From Certhia americana (lineage: Eukaryota; Chordata; Aves; Passeriformes; Certhiidae), in assembly GCA_018697195.1 (NCBI GenBank), contig CM031879.1, forward strand, positions 25,851,660 to 25,915,659: DNA of 64,000 nt, written 5' to 3'. This document shows positions 40,701 through 53,556 of this stretch, one piece after another; position 1 is the first letter of the stretch, and the number at the start of each line of letters is the position of its first letter. The translations under genes and the position numbers were made by a program. Under the pieces are notes generated by a model. That model was not told the origin of the DNA, searched no databases, and saw only the letters and a list, made by a program, of their open reading frames with translations.

Positions 40701-41306
40701 ACTTCATTAGGGAAGTATATTAGCTCATACAGTACCCAGACAACACATCTGCTAGAAGTCTGAAAATCAGTCCTTGTTTGCCTAATGTGGGACCTATTTT
40801 CCAAAATCACTGCTACCTATCTCCTAGCAACTGCTAGAAAGCCTAGCAACTGCAAGAGTATTTTTTCTCATTATTTTATATTTTTGAATCACCTTCATGG
40901 AGTAGATTCTTATCTGTGATTACATAAAGAAATAAATAGACTTTTGAGCCTCTGGAGGTGATCTTTCTTAGCTCAGTTGTTTGAAAGTGCATTATGTTTG
41001 GATAACTATATGCATCTACAGTTGCTACAGCACTTTACCTAGAAGTACTCAGGCAGTTAAAGGGAGTATTCAAAATGGATTTAAGCACGAAGTTCTGCAT
41101 GTGCAAATCCTTTCAAAGAAGAGATACCAGTGTGTCCCATATGGCAAGCCATGCAATATTGCCATGAGAAAGAACCCTCCTTGTTCTAGAAGCTACCAAA
41201 TGTCCAGAGGAACTCTTTGCGCCTACCAGATGGAATATGTATACTTGTAAAGGTGAAAGAACTGAGTGAGGTAAAGAGGCCAGAAGTTACTCCCCCAGAC
41301 AGAGAC
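37721..41306. other. Unique AT-rich non-coding DNA, no gene seen
   Basis: No exon or repeat family recognised. CCTAGCAACTGC occurs twice near 40823-40853. A frame at 40363-40593 has a Lys/Arg-rich middle and a Leu/Ile-rich end but no homology I recognise. Confidence 0.5.
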
Positions 41307-41895
41307 TGTCACAGTCACAGTCACTGTAGGTGTAGAAGGGATTACAGGCAACCTCACCCCTGATAAATCACAGTTGTACTAATTACCAAAGAGGAACAGC
41401 CTTGCACTTAATGGGTCACAGCTGTGACTGATAAAGATAGATGTGATAAAAGGGGTGGGTTGGCTAGTCAGGAGAAGCTTGAGGAAGAGGACCTAAAGGA
41501 AAAAGCCTTGAGGAGGAAGAGGAGACTAAAAGAAGAAGAAATAACGATCCAAAGAGACATAAAGAATGAAACATGGACAAGAGTTACTGCTTTAAAATAT
41601 CTGTTGTGATGTCAGTCTGGGTCTGATACAGTTGGAGCCTTCAGCTGTAGCTGAGCTAGGTAAAAGCCTGTGGTCAGAGTCTGCAAACAAGTACTTGCAG
41701 TCACAGTCCAGCAGGAAATAACCTGCCAGTCAGAGTCTGCAGTTGGACCCTACAGTAGGAGCTTGCTGTAGCCAGTGTCAGGATGGCTGAGCTGTAAAGA
41801 AGAATAAACTGGGACCCTTTTCACACTGTTAACTGAGAGTTGGTGTCTTGGCTCATTTCTACCCCTGACGAGAGGTCAGCTGCAACAAGTCACAA
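41307..41895 (+). mobile_element. Putative solo LTR (ERV-like, family unknown)
   Basis: It begins TGTCACAGTCACAGTCACTG and carries a polyadenylation signal AATAAA at 41803-41808, followed by GGGACCCTTTTCACACTG and TTGGTGTCTTGGCTCATTTC, an R/U5-like layout. It ends near AGTCACA, which mirrors the TGTCAC start. Flanks AGAGAC (41301-41306) and AGAGAA (41896-41901) are a possible 6-bp duplication with one mismatch, but this needs an end in CAA rather than CA and is weak. The interior contains several imperfect CAGTCACAG/CAGTCAGAG motifs. Confidence 0.55.
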
Positions 41896-44800
41896 AGAGA
41901 ACAATCTCTTCAGGTCACGGCTCGGATGTCCACATCAAAATGTGCCTAGCCAGAAAAGGGTAGTACTTTGAGTCATAAGCATTGTCCTCACTTGAAGTTT
42001 TTCTTATCCTGAAAGTCTCAGAATTTTAGTAACTTACATACTTTCTCAGGGGGAAAAAAAACCAAATAAATTATTAAATGTCCCAAGAATAATAAAAAAA
42101 AGAAAGGAAATAGAGTGGAAAGACTATTTGTTTTCAAAATTGCCGCAGAGCTAAATGAAAGCTAAAAATTAGCAAAAAATGAGTACTAAAATATAGTATT
42201 TTCTCTGTAAACTATTTACTCAGTAGATTAAACTGAAGGAATATAAAATGAAGAGGAGTTCTCTACAGATCTAAGTAGACCCATTGAATGGATGGGTACT
42301 ATTTAAAAACAGAGATGAATTCTGACAGTGTTCCAAGGGCTAAAATATAGAAACTTAAAAACAGAGTTTCAGTTAATATATACAATTTCACACGGAGGAC
42401 AGATATCATGTTATGTTTTCACCTCTGTGTGTAATGAAACAACAAACTTCCTGGCTTTCCAGTATTTGTCCTTTCATTTTATTATAAAGCAAGGATTGTT
42501 AACTTCTAACTTCTGTCATTTGGTGTCATTCATACAAAAAAAAAAAAAAACTCAAATTACGGACCCCTAGTCAGAACTGAAACTTTGGAAGGCTTCACAG
42601 TAATTTTCTAAGGGATTTATTCTACCTAACAATTTAACATTCAATAGAATGTCAATATAGAAGTCCCTCAAGGCATCTTTACATGTTTAGTTTTTCCTTT
42701 TTTTTTTATAAGAGACATCTGCTTTTTATTCATCCTGATCTGATTGAATGAGACTTTTCTATTTTATAAGATCTATGGGAAAGAAAATGACTGAATAGTG
42801 TCCCAAGTATTCCTTCAGTTTTTGAATTCAGTCCTCTTAAAATTTACTCACATCTCAAATGGTTCTCTGTTCACTTGCAATTCTTGTTTAGAAAAACTTA
42901 ATTTCCTTATGCAGTATATAATTATATGTATATTTAATTCTACATAGGTATCTATCTAAAAAAAAAACCAACAAAGTGCTGCTTGAGCCAAAAGGTTCCA
43001 AAAGGCTTTTAAAAACTAATCTTATCACATAAATAAGGACATAATACATGCCCAACTATAAATGTCAGAAAATTATTGTTTAACAGACACTTTGTGATTA
43101 GGTAGAGATTAAAAATAAAGATATAGCATTTGAAACTTACGTCATGAAGAGAGAAAGATAGGTCTGGACAGTGGCAATATGGCTTTCAAAAAGTGCTATC
43201 ATATATAGAAAGAATAAATACTAAGAGTTAAACTAAGAGCTTATTGTCTGTTTACTCAGAAAAAGTGGGTTTAGGTCTCATAGTCTGACACTACTGCAAT
43301 ACTTTTTACCACAGCAAAAAATAAAACTGTTCAAGGAAATGTCATAAGCAGTGTCACTATTGTGACCACTGCTGTCACAAAGAATGTGTTAGCAAGTTTA
43401 ATTCTGAGCATTTGTTTTTCATCACAAAACAGAATGGGATACAGATGCTTTATCCTGTCTTCATTAATTCTCTGGAACAGAAGCACTGGTAGGTTCGAGA
43501 ACATATCCTACAGTTCTTGAAGGGATCATGAGTAGAAGGGAGATTTTAAGCAGCCTCATAAGCAGATGTTTTGCTGTCTGTCTCTAATTGCATCTGTCTT
43601 TGCTGAGAGTCTTTGTCATTTTGAGGGACTGTTGATGCAATCATGGGTTTTTTAGGGCAGACATTCTGTTAAATTGTGCTGCCTTCTGCATCTGCATAGT
43701 CAGGACCTGCCAAGACTTCTATACATTTTTTTTTCCTTTAAAACCATGGCATATAACTGCAGAAATCATACATCTGCATTAAATTCTGATAACATCTCAT
43801 TATTCTCTTTGTTTTACACCAGAAGCCTGTAACTACAGAACAGGGGACAGGAAAAAAAGTGGATGCATAATAGAGAACATAGACAAAACAGGTTTTATAT
43901 CTCTCTGGAGTCACATTCAGGAAGGGGAATAGATACTGACAGTGTGTCATGCAGCCTCCTTCACAGATGTCACTATACTGCCACCAGACATCAGGCTGGA
44001 GTCTGCATCCTACCAGAGCCTCCACAAAGCAGAAGCAATAGAGAATGAAGGTCTAGACATGCCTTTCAGCATCTGCTGCCTGTATTATCCAAAATTAAGG
44101 ACTCAGAATGTATTCTTTGAAACTTCAGTCATAACTTTGCACACCTTGGGATGGTTAGCTTTCTGTAAGTTGTGAGGTTCCAGGAGCCATTAGTCACTAA
44201 CTGGTTTGTCAGTCTGGGCTCTGAAATTTTGTCTGAAAACTCATGGTAACAGAAGGCTTCCATGACTCTCCACTTCCAAAAGTTTATCATCTGTTGCTGG
44301 CTGTTACACTTCCCAAGCATGATGCCGTCCCACCAGCCTTAGATGATCTGAGCACAGAAACTGTGGCTTCCCAGAGGCAAAGCTGTCCCAACACCGAAAT
44401 TTCTCAGAAGTCATATATCAGGCTAAAAGAAGCCCAGGAGTCAGACCATTCAGAGTATTCTCCCAGAGCAGCTGCCTCAGATGACTATGAACAAACCAGT
44501 TTCATCACACTAAGCCTTTTTACAGCAAGTGGAAGTTTGGGTAACAGGCACTGGAAGGTCACCAACAAGGAATGCTCCATAGAATGAGAAGAAACAAAAA
44601 CAGGGCTTGTGTCCACATGGGAACATAATATAAGACATGGGGCTGGCAAAAAATGACAAAAGACTCATCTTCAGAGTGCTTTCATACTCAAGAAGGAAAT
44701 GGTAGTGGTCAGGTAATTTTGAACACCAAATGCTGTAACAACACGCAGCCAACATAGGTGGACAGATCTATGCAAAGCAAACCTGAAAAACTGAATGGAG

Positions 44801-47393
44801 AGACTAAACCAGTATCTGTTTGGATGTACCCTTTTAGAGTTGCATTACTTGCTATTGTGGCTCCATTGTCATGAAGAGCCAGGAAGGAGAAACTCAACTT
44901 ATAGCAGTACAGACCATTTAAAACTATTTTGAATAAAGGTCAAATCTATCACTATGTTTTTTAGGAATTGTAACATTAGAGAAGAACTTGACTTCTACAG
45001 TATTTTTGTTTTACCATATATCCCTGATAATACAACACAAAATATATATTGCTTTGAAGCAAAAGGAAACTACTAGGCTTTCAAAGAAATTACTGTATGG
45101 ACTATTTAAATGTATCTCTGATTGAATTATGAATTGGCAAGAAACTTTCAAGATTAAAATGGAAAAATTATCATCTCTATTAGTGGACATTGTTAACATG
45201 TCTATTTATTAGAAAAGACAAGTAGAATTAAATAAAAATGGTTTGCCCTTGGGTGAAAATGAAAGTGACTGTGGAGAGGAATTAGAATAAAGGAAGGTGA
45301 TTTTTTTTTTTTTCCTTCCCAGGATAAATTGAATTTTCTAGTGGTTCCAAGGTGCTAGACAGGTTATGTCATAAAGATCAACTATTGCTTCAGGAAGGAG
45401 AAAATTGATAGATTCATTAATTCACAAAGAAAACTCAAAATCCTCCTAAATAGTTGAAGGGCGGGGTGGTGGTGGTGGTGTAAAATCATCATCACTTCAA
45501 AGGCAATGGACCTCAAATTAAAATACTTATTCTCAACCATGCAAGTTATTTGATGCACTTTAAAATTACATCTCACAAAGTACTTCAGTATGTCTCCAGA
45601 AGCTTAAGTCTTACAAAATCTCCTCCATATTTTTGGAAAAAAAAAAAAAAAAAAAAAGAAAGAAAAAAAGCATACCGTCAAAAATGAAGGTTAATATGGA
45701 TGCAATAAAAGAGGAGTTAATTCAATGGAGATAAATCTTCTGGGAAGTAGTGAGATTTATTAATCCAGTAGAAACAATGTCATTTTCTAGAAAATTGTTA
45801 CATGGTTAAAGCAAATATTATCTCTCTCAGGAAGTCTTTATGCCGATTGCCTCCAGGGAAATTCGTGACAAGAAAGGCTTCCTAGGCACTTGCCCTGAAT
45901 GAAATCATCCAGTCTTTAAGATTTCCAGAGTAAAGACTTTATGTTTTTAAGGACAACACATACAGAAGTTGCATCTAAGTTATCATTCCAATTCCAAATC
46001 TTGATTTTCATGGCTACCTGAAAAGGGCCATTGCATAGACAACAGGACAGGCAGAGAACTCAGGTTCTAGTCCAATCTCTCTTCTGCCACTGACTTCTAG
46101 AAAGGGTGGGAAGGACAGAAATTCTGTAGGTGGTAGGGCTCTGCAAATATACCTCTTGTCAAGTAAATGCATGTAACCTAAGAAATTTGAACATTTCTAA
46201 CCTGTTAATTCCATGTCAGATGAAAGAGCTGAAATGCCCCAAACTAGAATAAAACATGTTCAAGAATGTTTTGCTAATGTTGGGCCCCAGGTGCAAGATG
46301 ATTTTTAGATATGAATATAGATATATATATATAAAGAGATGAAAGAAGGTTAAAACTTTTTTGTGTGTGTGTTTTAATGGAAAAATATTTCTTCAGTGTT
46401 TCCATTGCCAGCTGGGGCTTTGAGATTTGTAAACAGAATGAAAATGCACCAAGATTCATGGTGTTAGGAATTACTAGATGTAGTGCTCATTGCAACCACT
46501 ATAAGAACATTCCTGACAAAGACTTAATATTTGTAATGGTTTATAAAAAAATATTGTTTATTTACTTATCTCTGATTATGTTCTTTGAAAGCTGGAATGT
46601 GGTCATTATTTTCACATACCAGGTCCAGAACCACAATATTCCTTCCCAAGCAAATAGAAACTGGACAGTAAACCCTGTTGGGTTTTACAGCTGTGGTCAT
46701 TACACATTTAGCTCTTACTTAACAGCATGACAATGCTGAAAAGTTTGGCAGGTGGGCTTCAATTACTCACAAATGCAAGGTAAAAGACATTGAAAGGAGA
46801 TAAAATATTGAGTTTATGCACACTAGAAGGCTATAAAGTAACTAGAGACATACAGAATGAGTAACCTGTCATCAATATCGATAGTCAGTGAAAACTTCAA
46901 GTCATTGCTAGATTTAGCTAAAGGAAAAAATACTGGGTAACACAAAATGCAAGATAAAATATCCTGAAAATACTTGTACATAGAATACTTGTTTACTTTT
47001 ATGGTGGAATATGTGGCATGCTGGTCATGTGTTCTCAACAAAATATAACAAAAAGAGGAGGAAAAGGTGAATAGATATAAAATCCTGAGAGAAACATCTA
47101 TATTTTAGGTATCCAGTCTGGAGGTTCTTCCTATATGATCCTATAAGTTCCTTGTGTAGCTGAATGAGAGAGAAAGACAAACTGAAGACCTCAAGTGAAT
47201 AGCTTAGTCAATGAGTCTAAATATGCGTATTTTTTTCCTGTTGACTTAGAAATTCCTGCTGTTGTAGGTGTAGTTCGAACTGAAATTTGGAATCATCATG
47301 TGTCCTCTGTCTGAAAGGTCCTAGAGGATTGCCTTTGTCTCACCTCTGTAACACAAAATGAATGAGAAAGAAATAAGCATTACCATAACAGCT
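41896..47393. other. Unique AT-rich non-coding DNA, no gene seen
   Basis: No exon or RNA gene recognised over 5.5 kb. Small tracts: A-runs near 42537-42550 and 45639-45657, (TGG)n near 45464-45479 (giving a spurious His run on the minus strand), and alternating TA near 46318-46333. Confidence 0.5.
47389..47393. repeat. Left target-site duplication CAGCT
   Basis: Five bases before the TGTTGGG terminus, repeated exactly at 48102-48106. Confidence 0.8.
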
Positions 47394-48101
47394 TGTTGGG
47401 GGTTGGGTTGATTTCTTATAGAATTTTTTCCCAGAAGTTGCTAAGAAGCTAATGGCTGGGTGCTTTTCGATACTTATGGGTGCTCAGGAACAAACAAAGG
47501 AAGCAGCTAAGGCAGAGACATTGATTCCACTTCGCTGGGGGCAGTTTTCTGCTCTGGGGGGGACGGCCAGGGCTGCTCGTCTCGGCGAGGGGGAGAGCTG
47601 TCACCATTTCCCTTCACCTCGGACTCCGTGGGACCACCGGTCTCTTTGTGTGTCCCCCGGGATTTTGGGAACCCGTTTCCTCCCTGCCCTGCACCCACGG
47701 TTTCTTCAGTTCTGCTCGAGGTCTCCCCACGCTGTTTCTACAGCCCCTGCCAGCCGGGACACTTTTCCAACAGCTCCAGCCACTGTGAACCCTCGGAATC
47801 ATCTCACCCTCCTAGAGCTGCCGCTAGCCTATTTGCTTGTGACGGTACTGAGGGGGGGGGGGGGGGGGGGTTACCAGAGGAAGAACTGTGACTGACTGTT
47901 TTTTTTTTTTTTTCCTCCTCTAGTTCTGTTTGTTGTCAATATTGTAATTATTGTTAATTTACCTTGTTAGACTAACTAGTAAAGAACTGTTATTCCTACC
48001 CTCCTTATCGTTGCCTAAGACCTCTCCTCAATTTTGGAATTATAACAAACCCCAAGAGAAGTTTCCCTTTTCTTTGGTCCCTGTCTTTCCAAACCAAGAC
48101 A
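47394..48101 (+). mobile_element. Solo LTR, ERVL-type, with intact target-site duplication
   Basis: This 708-bp element begins TGTTGGGGGTTGGG and ends CCAAACCAAGACA, imperfect inverted termini. It is flanked on both sides by CAGCT (47389-47393 and 48102-48106), a perfect 5-bp duplication as expected for ERVL-class integration. It has a GC-rich U3 with a 19-base G run, a variant polyadenylation signal AGTAAA at 47978-47983, and then AGAACTGTTATTCC. This stretch matches the complement of the 56.35 kb LTR around its TTTATT signal. The 147-codon frame inside (47452-47895) runs into the G tract and is not a gene. Confidence 0.85.
47852..47870. repeat. Poly-G homopolymer (19 G)
   Basis: Uninterrupted G run in the U3/R part of the ERVL-type LTR. 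Length is likely unstable in the germ line and unreliable in the assembly. Confidence 0.95.
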
Positions 48102-48106
48102 CAGCT
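48102..48106. repeat. Right target-site duplication CAGCT
   Basis: Exact match to 47389-47393. It marks the right end of the LTR. Confidence 0.8.
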
Positions 48107-50045
48107 CTTGTCTTTCTCTGCTGTTATTTAAACATGAACACCTCCTCATTATATTCCAAATATGTCAGCTTATGAGTTGTTTAGAGAAAGGATATTACTT
48201 TCTTTATATGTTATATTCACTCCTTCTGGCACAACAAGGGGAAAACTGTGCTGTTTTGCACTACTAAGTCTTGTCAAAGGAAGAAAGTAACTCTAGTTCA
48301 ATCAGAAAAACAGCTTAAATTTCTGTCTTGAACTACAGATGGAGAGGGCCAAAGGGATATCCTGACTAAGAGCACAATTCTCTTCCCAAGCATACCCACA
48401 TTATTGTTACTTGAAGAGGCAGTGCTACTGCTTCTGTAAAAGTAAGACAGCATTTAATCTATATTGGAAAGTTTCCTTATGAAAAGAATATAACAATGAA
48501 GTATCTTTTACTTTTATCTTTTTCTTTATGTATCTACAAATGTTGACAGCATGATCTTTTAGCCTTTGTCTATAAATATACTTGGTGTTGCAATCTGTTC
48601 TGTGTACTATAGTTAGGATTAGCACGTATAGAAAACCAGGAAAGAGGAGATGATTGGAAAGAAGATGGACAGAGAAAGTGGGGGTTTTTCTTAGTCTAAA
48701 TAGAGTTTTACACAAACCCTTCTTGTAGAAATATTGCACTTCTCTGCAGCTAACCATGAATTATTTTCTGCTTGCTTGAAGACAGATTCATTCGTAACAT
48801 GCAAGACGATGATTGTGTTAAGAGAAAAATATTCATAGATTTGAAGGGCTTGCTTTTTTGGAGCATCCATAAAGACAGCATACAAAATCCCATCAAAAGC
48901 TTAACTGGTGTCAAATAAACCAAAGAGAATAGAGAGTGACTTTTAATTCACTCTACAATTTTAATTGTAGCATACAATTAAAACTAAAATTTAAATTCAT
49001 TCTACTTTGGATGGATTGCAAAAGTCTATATATCATAAGATCATATAATATTAATGTAAGCAGCTAAGATCTTTAGCCTCCAAAAGATAAAAACACTGCT
49101 TTTATGAGTATGCACTATAGTATTAAATTTTTATACTCACTAATGAAAAATTTAGTCACAGGCCTGGACAGTAAGTTAGGGTTATTGTTGTCTAGACCAT
49201 AACCAAAAGTAAATTATATTAAAAGAGCAGAAACCCTAACAAAAGCCATATATCTGTGTATGACTGTGGAGCCAATATTACTTGCTGTTAGGTGACAGTT
49301 ATTGTCATTATAACTGCAGTACCAGGGAAAAACTTTGTAAGCAAGTTCATAACACAACTTTCTCCAAACAATTCTCTTTCTTTGACTCCTTATTATGTAG
49401 GAACAGGAAACAAAAATATAAAAGACACAAGATATATTTGACAGTTATAGTAAATAACACAATTTTTTGTCTTTATGGTTATTCTCACAGTAAATTTATC
49501 ATTTGATGTCATGCTACTAGTGACATCAACACAGAAAAAATGTCCTTTTCATTTCATCATGTACCTTTTGGCATTTGGGACCAAACTTACTTAGTTGTAT
49601 ACAAATCTGAGGGGAAAGATAAAAGTACACTAAAGAACAAAAGTAAGACCTTATGTGAATTTGCTGATAGTATAGTTGCTCCCCTTGGCCTCATCTGTGG
49701 CTGAAGGAGCTGTAACACAGGGGGAAATATCATGCTTTGACAGCATGTGGAAATATTCTATAAAGAAAATGAAGCATAGCCAAAACAAAGGAATTCTCTG
49801 TCTAATATGCAGCAGCAATGTGCTTTCCACAGTGGTGCTATCTGCCACTGGAAAACTGAAAAAGCATACTGTGGGAGACACAAGCTCCAGGATAATAAAA
49901 ATTGGTCTCCTAAAGAATGGGAAATAGCTGTATGTTACATCCCAGAAGGTAAGAGTTACCCAGGTTCTTGTTAATAGATGTCCCAGGGTGGATTAGAGTG
50001 AAGTGATACTGAATGATAAGTGTTTGTAAATATATATATATATGT
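48107..50045. other. Unique AT-rich non-coding DNA, no gene seen
   Basis: Nothing coding recognised. Contains a perfect hairpin at 48959-48983 and an alternating AT tract near 50030-50043. Confidence 0.5.
48959..48983. repeat. Perfect inverted repeat (11-bp arms, 3-nt loop)
   Basis: TTTTAATTGTA at 48959-48969, GCA, then its reverse complement TACAATTAAAA at 48973-48983. Confidence 0.85.
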
Positions 50046-50049
50046 AGGG

Positions 50050-50690
50050 TTTATTTTAGAACAATTTGTTTGCAATGGAAAGCAGGTATGTAGCCATTTT
50101 AGTTATTATTATCTATTGTAATAAGCAATATGAGTGCACAAAAGTATTACTTATGAAAATTTATAAGGGAAAAGAAAGGAAGGAAAAGAAAGGGAAAAGG
50201 TATATAATCATCACCAGTGGATCTACAATGACACCATTTGTGGAAGTGATGATCTTCATCCATTTGGCTTGGGGGAAGAAGCCCATGGAACACAGCCTGA
50301 TAGTAGGTACCAGGTGGGAACAGCCTGGTACCTCCCCTGTTTAGGGGGAGTATTCCAGTCCTCTGGTGGAAGGCCTCAGAAATTAGTCTGGGAGCACTTC
50401 AAGGGTCTTTGATGGTTTATGACACTTTCTAAGACACAACAGCTGCCTCCCTTGTCAGCACAGTTGAGCCAGTAATGCCCCATCAGATCAGCCCCTGTAT
50501 GTGGGGGGAGGTTTCCCAACTGAGCAGAAGACAATTACCATGATAAAGAACACCATCCTGTTGTCTTTCTTGTCAGCCTCAAGCCTGGCTTCACCAAAGC
50601 AGCTGGTGCCTCCACAAATGGGTAAATGTTTTGAGTCATTAACCATTAACAGCCCAGTCTCTCAAACTGCACCCATGGCCTAGTACCCAT
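50050..50690 (-). mobile_element. Reverse-oriented copy of the 12.8 kb LTR-like repeat
   Basis: Positions 50290-50480 align with the reverse complement of about 12655-12870 through the blocks CCAGGTGGGAACA, GGTACCTCCCC, CTCTGGTGG, AGTCTGGGAGCACTTCAAGG and TTTATGACAC. The left part is consistent with the same family read on the minus strand: an A/G-rich stretch at 50166-50200 (pyrimidine-rich on the minus strand) and TTTATT at 50050-50055 (AATAAA on the minus strand). The homologous core is well supported. The outer limits are inferred. Confidence 0.5.
50305..50333. repeat. Inverted repeat AGGTACCAGG / CCTGGTACCT
   Basis: Perfect 10-bp arms at 50305-50314 and 50324-50333 with a 9-nt spacer. 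The arm sequence is only partly kept in the related copy at 12.8 kb. Confidence 0.85.
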
Positions 50691-50935
50691 ATTGTTAAAA
50701 ATTAAATAGATCCTGTGCTGCTATGAACTGGATAGGACCAGGGGGTCTGTTTCCCCCATTACATTCCCAGCATATGGAACAGAATATTTGGTTCACAAAG
50801 GGCTTGATCCTGAACCTGTTTAAGTCAGTGAGGACTCACCACTTTTTTTAGTTTGACATTACCTACAAGTGGGGTTGAAGGAATACAACAGTTACAGCAG
50901 AAAGTTGCAGCAAAGTTTAGTGTGATTTTTTTTTT

Positions 50936-50945
50936 NNNNNNNNNN
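50936..50945. other. Assembly gap (10 N)
   Basis: Ten unresolved bases directly after a T run (50926-50935). The true missing length is unknown. Confidence 0.99.
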
Positions 50946-53438
50946 GGGCTGAGGCTTCCAACACCTTAGGCGGTGTGATCTGAATTATCACTCAAGAAAA
51001 AAAAATCATCTGGTGACCTTCATCCCCTCAATTTCAATGAGCAAATTGAAAATATGTATCACTTCTGTTTGTTTTTATTACTTCAAAATTCTTGCCCTTT
51101 TCAAGGTAGGGCTTTTGCTCTTGTATATTTTGCTTTTCTGAATGTGTACTGCAATTACGGTCTAATTAGATATTAGAGCCAGTTATTAAAAGTAGTTCTG
51201 AAAGAAAATAATTTAAATGTTGTAAATAAAATGCAGGTAATTGCTAGGCAAAGATAAACTGATAATGTTAAATTGAGCATATCTGATGTTGAAGCAAAGG
51301 CCTTAAGCAATGAAGTGAGTCAGCTATCTTTCTGCAGGTAAATCATCTGAAAACTCACCTCTAGGCCAATGAAAATGTCCATACTATAGTAATTATGCAT
51401 TCAGTAGCTAAGTGTGAATTCTATAAAGCTTTGCCAGAAGAAAAGATTACATTGTCACATAATTCCATCAAATGTATGTACAAACATAGACGGATTTTTC
51501 ATATTCTTCAGTGAAAGTGGGATCATCATGGGATTTCTATATCAAACCTAATGAACATTGGCCAGTTGCTTGCTTATTGCCTTCAGACACCCAGTCATTT
51601 TTTATTTCACAAATCTGTAAACCAGATACTTGTTTTTAATCTGGATATTTTTTATAATGTCCATCCTAAACTCAAGGTACCAAACTACAGATACAATCAT
51701 CATATATCAGATCATTCAAACAATATGTATTTATCATGAAAGCAGTATCTGAAGGAGAGGAGCAGAAGGACATGGAAGCTTCAAGTGATGCTGGGTCAGA
51801 ACTCCTTCACAACTCCTCCAGAAAGCAAAAAGCAACCAGCTGGGTGTATTGACTAACACTCAACAATATATGTCTTGAAAAATGTTTTTAATGGCTTAGG
51901 ATGAAAGGTAAATATGATGGACAAGTCAGCCACCAGCCTCATTTCTCCAATCCTTCACATTAGGAGAAAAATGTAAATAGGATTCTAGTCTCATATATAA
52001 TTAAATATATACATACATTTTTCCAAAATGAAAGTGTGATAAATATTTATTGTGAGACTAAAGTTTCCATTCTCAAAGCAGAAAACTAGAATTTAGATTT
52101 GTCTCTGTGCAAGAGGCATTGAATGTGCAGATCCTGCATGAGAAGATCCTCATCTACGAGCTCACCAACAGTCAAGAATGAGAGGCCCCTGGCTAGGATG
52201 GGGAGAAGAGGGAGTCTCAATTTACATCAGTGATTGGAGAATTCTCAAGGAGAGCAATAGTTATGGATGCTGGTAAGAATTTTACTTGGCCTCATTGTGA
52301 CTGCAATGTGAAATGCATACTCTTTATTAGCAGAATCTGAATTCCTAAAGTATCGGGTCAGCAAATAAATGGCCCAGTCACAAAAAAAAAAAACAAAAAC
52401 AAATGTTATTTATCAAAATATTCAAACATTGTTATATATGAAAGTCACAAAAAAAAAAAAAAAAAGTAAAAATTCTGAGAATGGATTTTCTTGACAGAAG
52501 TTTATTTCCTCAGTGGAGGTTCCAGGTTACTTATTTGAACTCATTGTTATCTGCTCATTGAGAAGAAAGAATATCTTAACATTTCTAAGCAAGGTCAAAA
52601 TTCACATTCTCTTTCCAATCAAAATGCTGAGGAAAATGTAAATTAATGTTCAAAATACCCTTGGCAGTCAAAGCGCTGAAAATCCAAAGAGCCTTCAAAG
52701 CTCAAATCTTACAGGATATTTCTTCCTCAGCCTCAAGAGAGGCTGAATGTTCCAGGCAGAATGGGGTACAAGTGATTATGTTTGTAGACAAGTTATAGAA
52801 ATTTCAGAATTTAGAGGTTAAGAATTAGAGGGAGTTTGGGGAACTAGAAACTGTTGTGTTGAGACTTTCTAGAAGAGTGATTCATTAGGCCAGTTTTAAA
52901 TTTTAAAACAACCCTTTGATAGATTATATTTGTTTAAAATATTTGCTACTATAAGCTATTACCTAAATTTTATCAAAACTATTCTTCCATTCAAGATGCC
53001 TAAGACTGTGGGCCATCAGAAAATTAAACAGCTAGATTTTGTAAATATTTGAATAAATAACACCATGATAGTTAGACTTAGTCAACTTGTATGTAACTAA
53101 TTTTAAAGCAAAATGGAAAGAAATGGAAAGAAATGTTAAAATAAGTCTTTATGATCTTTATATAACTAAGCACAAAAAAAAAAAAAAGACTAAACTAGAA
53201 ACATGCTCAATGTAAGAAGAAACATGTCCCTTTACCATCAGTCAACAGTAAATTCAAGAGAAGAGATAGCTTTTAGACAACATGTTTAAACAAGGCTTCA
53301 AGTGTCTGGTAAAAAACACTCACCAATTAACCCTGATAATGTTTTTCTAGATCTATAAGTTTTGAAGAATAATTTCTTCACCTTTATTATCCAACATTCC
53401 AGCTATTCAAATTGAATACTTTACAAACTAATTTATAT
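50946..53438. other. Unique AT-rich non-coding DNA, no gene seen
   Basis: No exon or repeat family recognised. A-runs occur near 52381-52392 and 52449-52465. Confidence 0.5.
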
Positions 53439-53556
53439 TTAATGACTGGATGTGGCACTTAATGCTATGGTTTAATTGACAATGTGGAGTTTGATAAAAG
53501 GATGAACTCGATATTAGAGGTCTTTTCCAACATTATGGATTCTATGATTCTTTGTA
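53439..53556 (+). mobile_element. CR1 LINE 3' end (sense)
   Basis: It reads ATGACTGGATGTGGCACTTA, ATGCTATGGTTTAATTGAC, ATGAACTCGATATTAGAGG and TCTTTTCCAAC, and ends GATTCTATGATTC, the characteristic terminal motif of avian CR1 on the sense strand. About 118 bp, heavily 5'-truncated. Confidence 0.92.

Noticed and set aside
45382..45576. Poly-His stretch on the minus strand
   Set aside because: Produced by a (TGG)n/GTGGTG microsatellite at about 45464-45479.
47452..47895. 147-codon open frame
   Set aside because: It lies wholly inside the solo LTR, is Pro/Ser/Arg-rich from GC-rich DNA, and runs through the G19 tract. No retroviral or host domain is visible.
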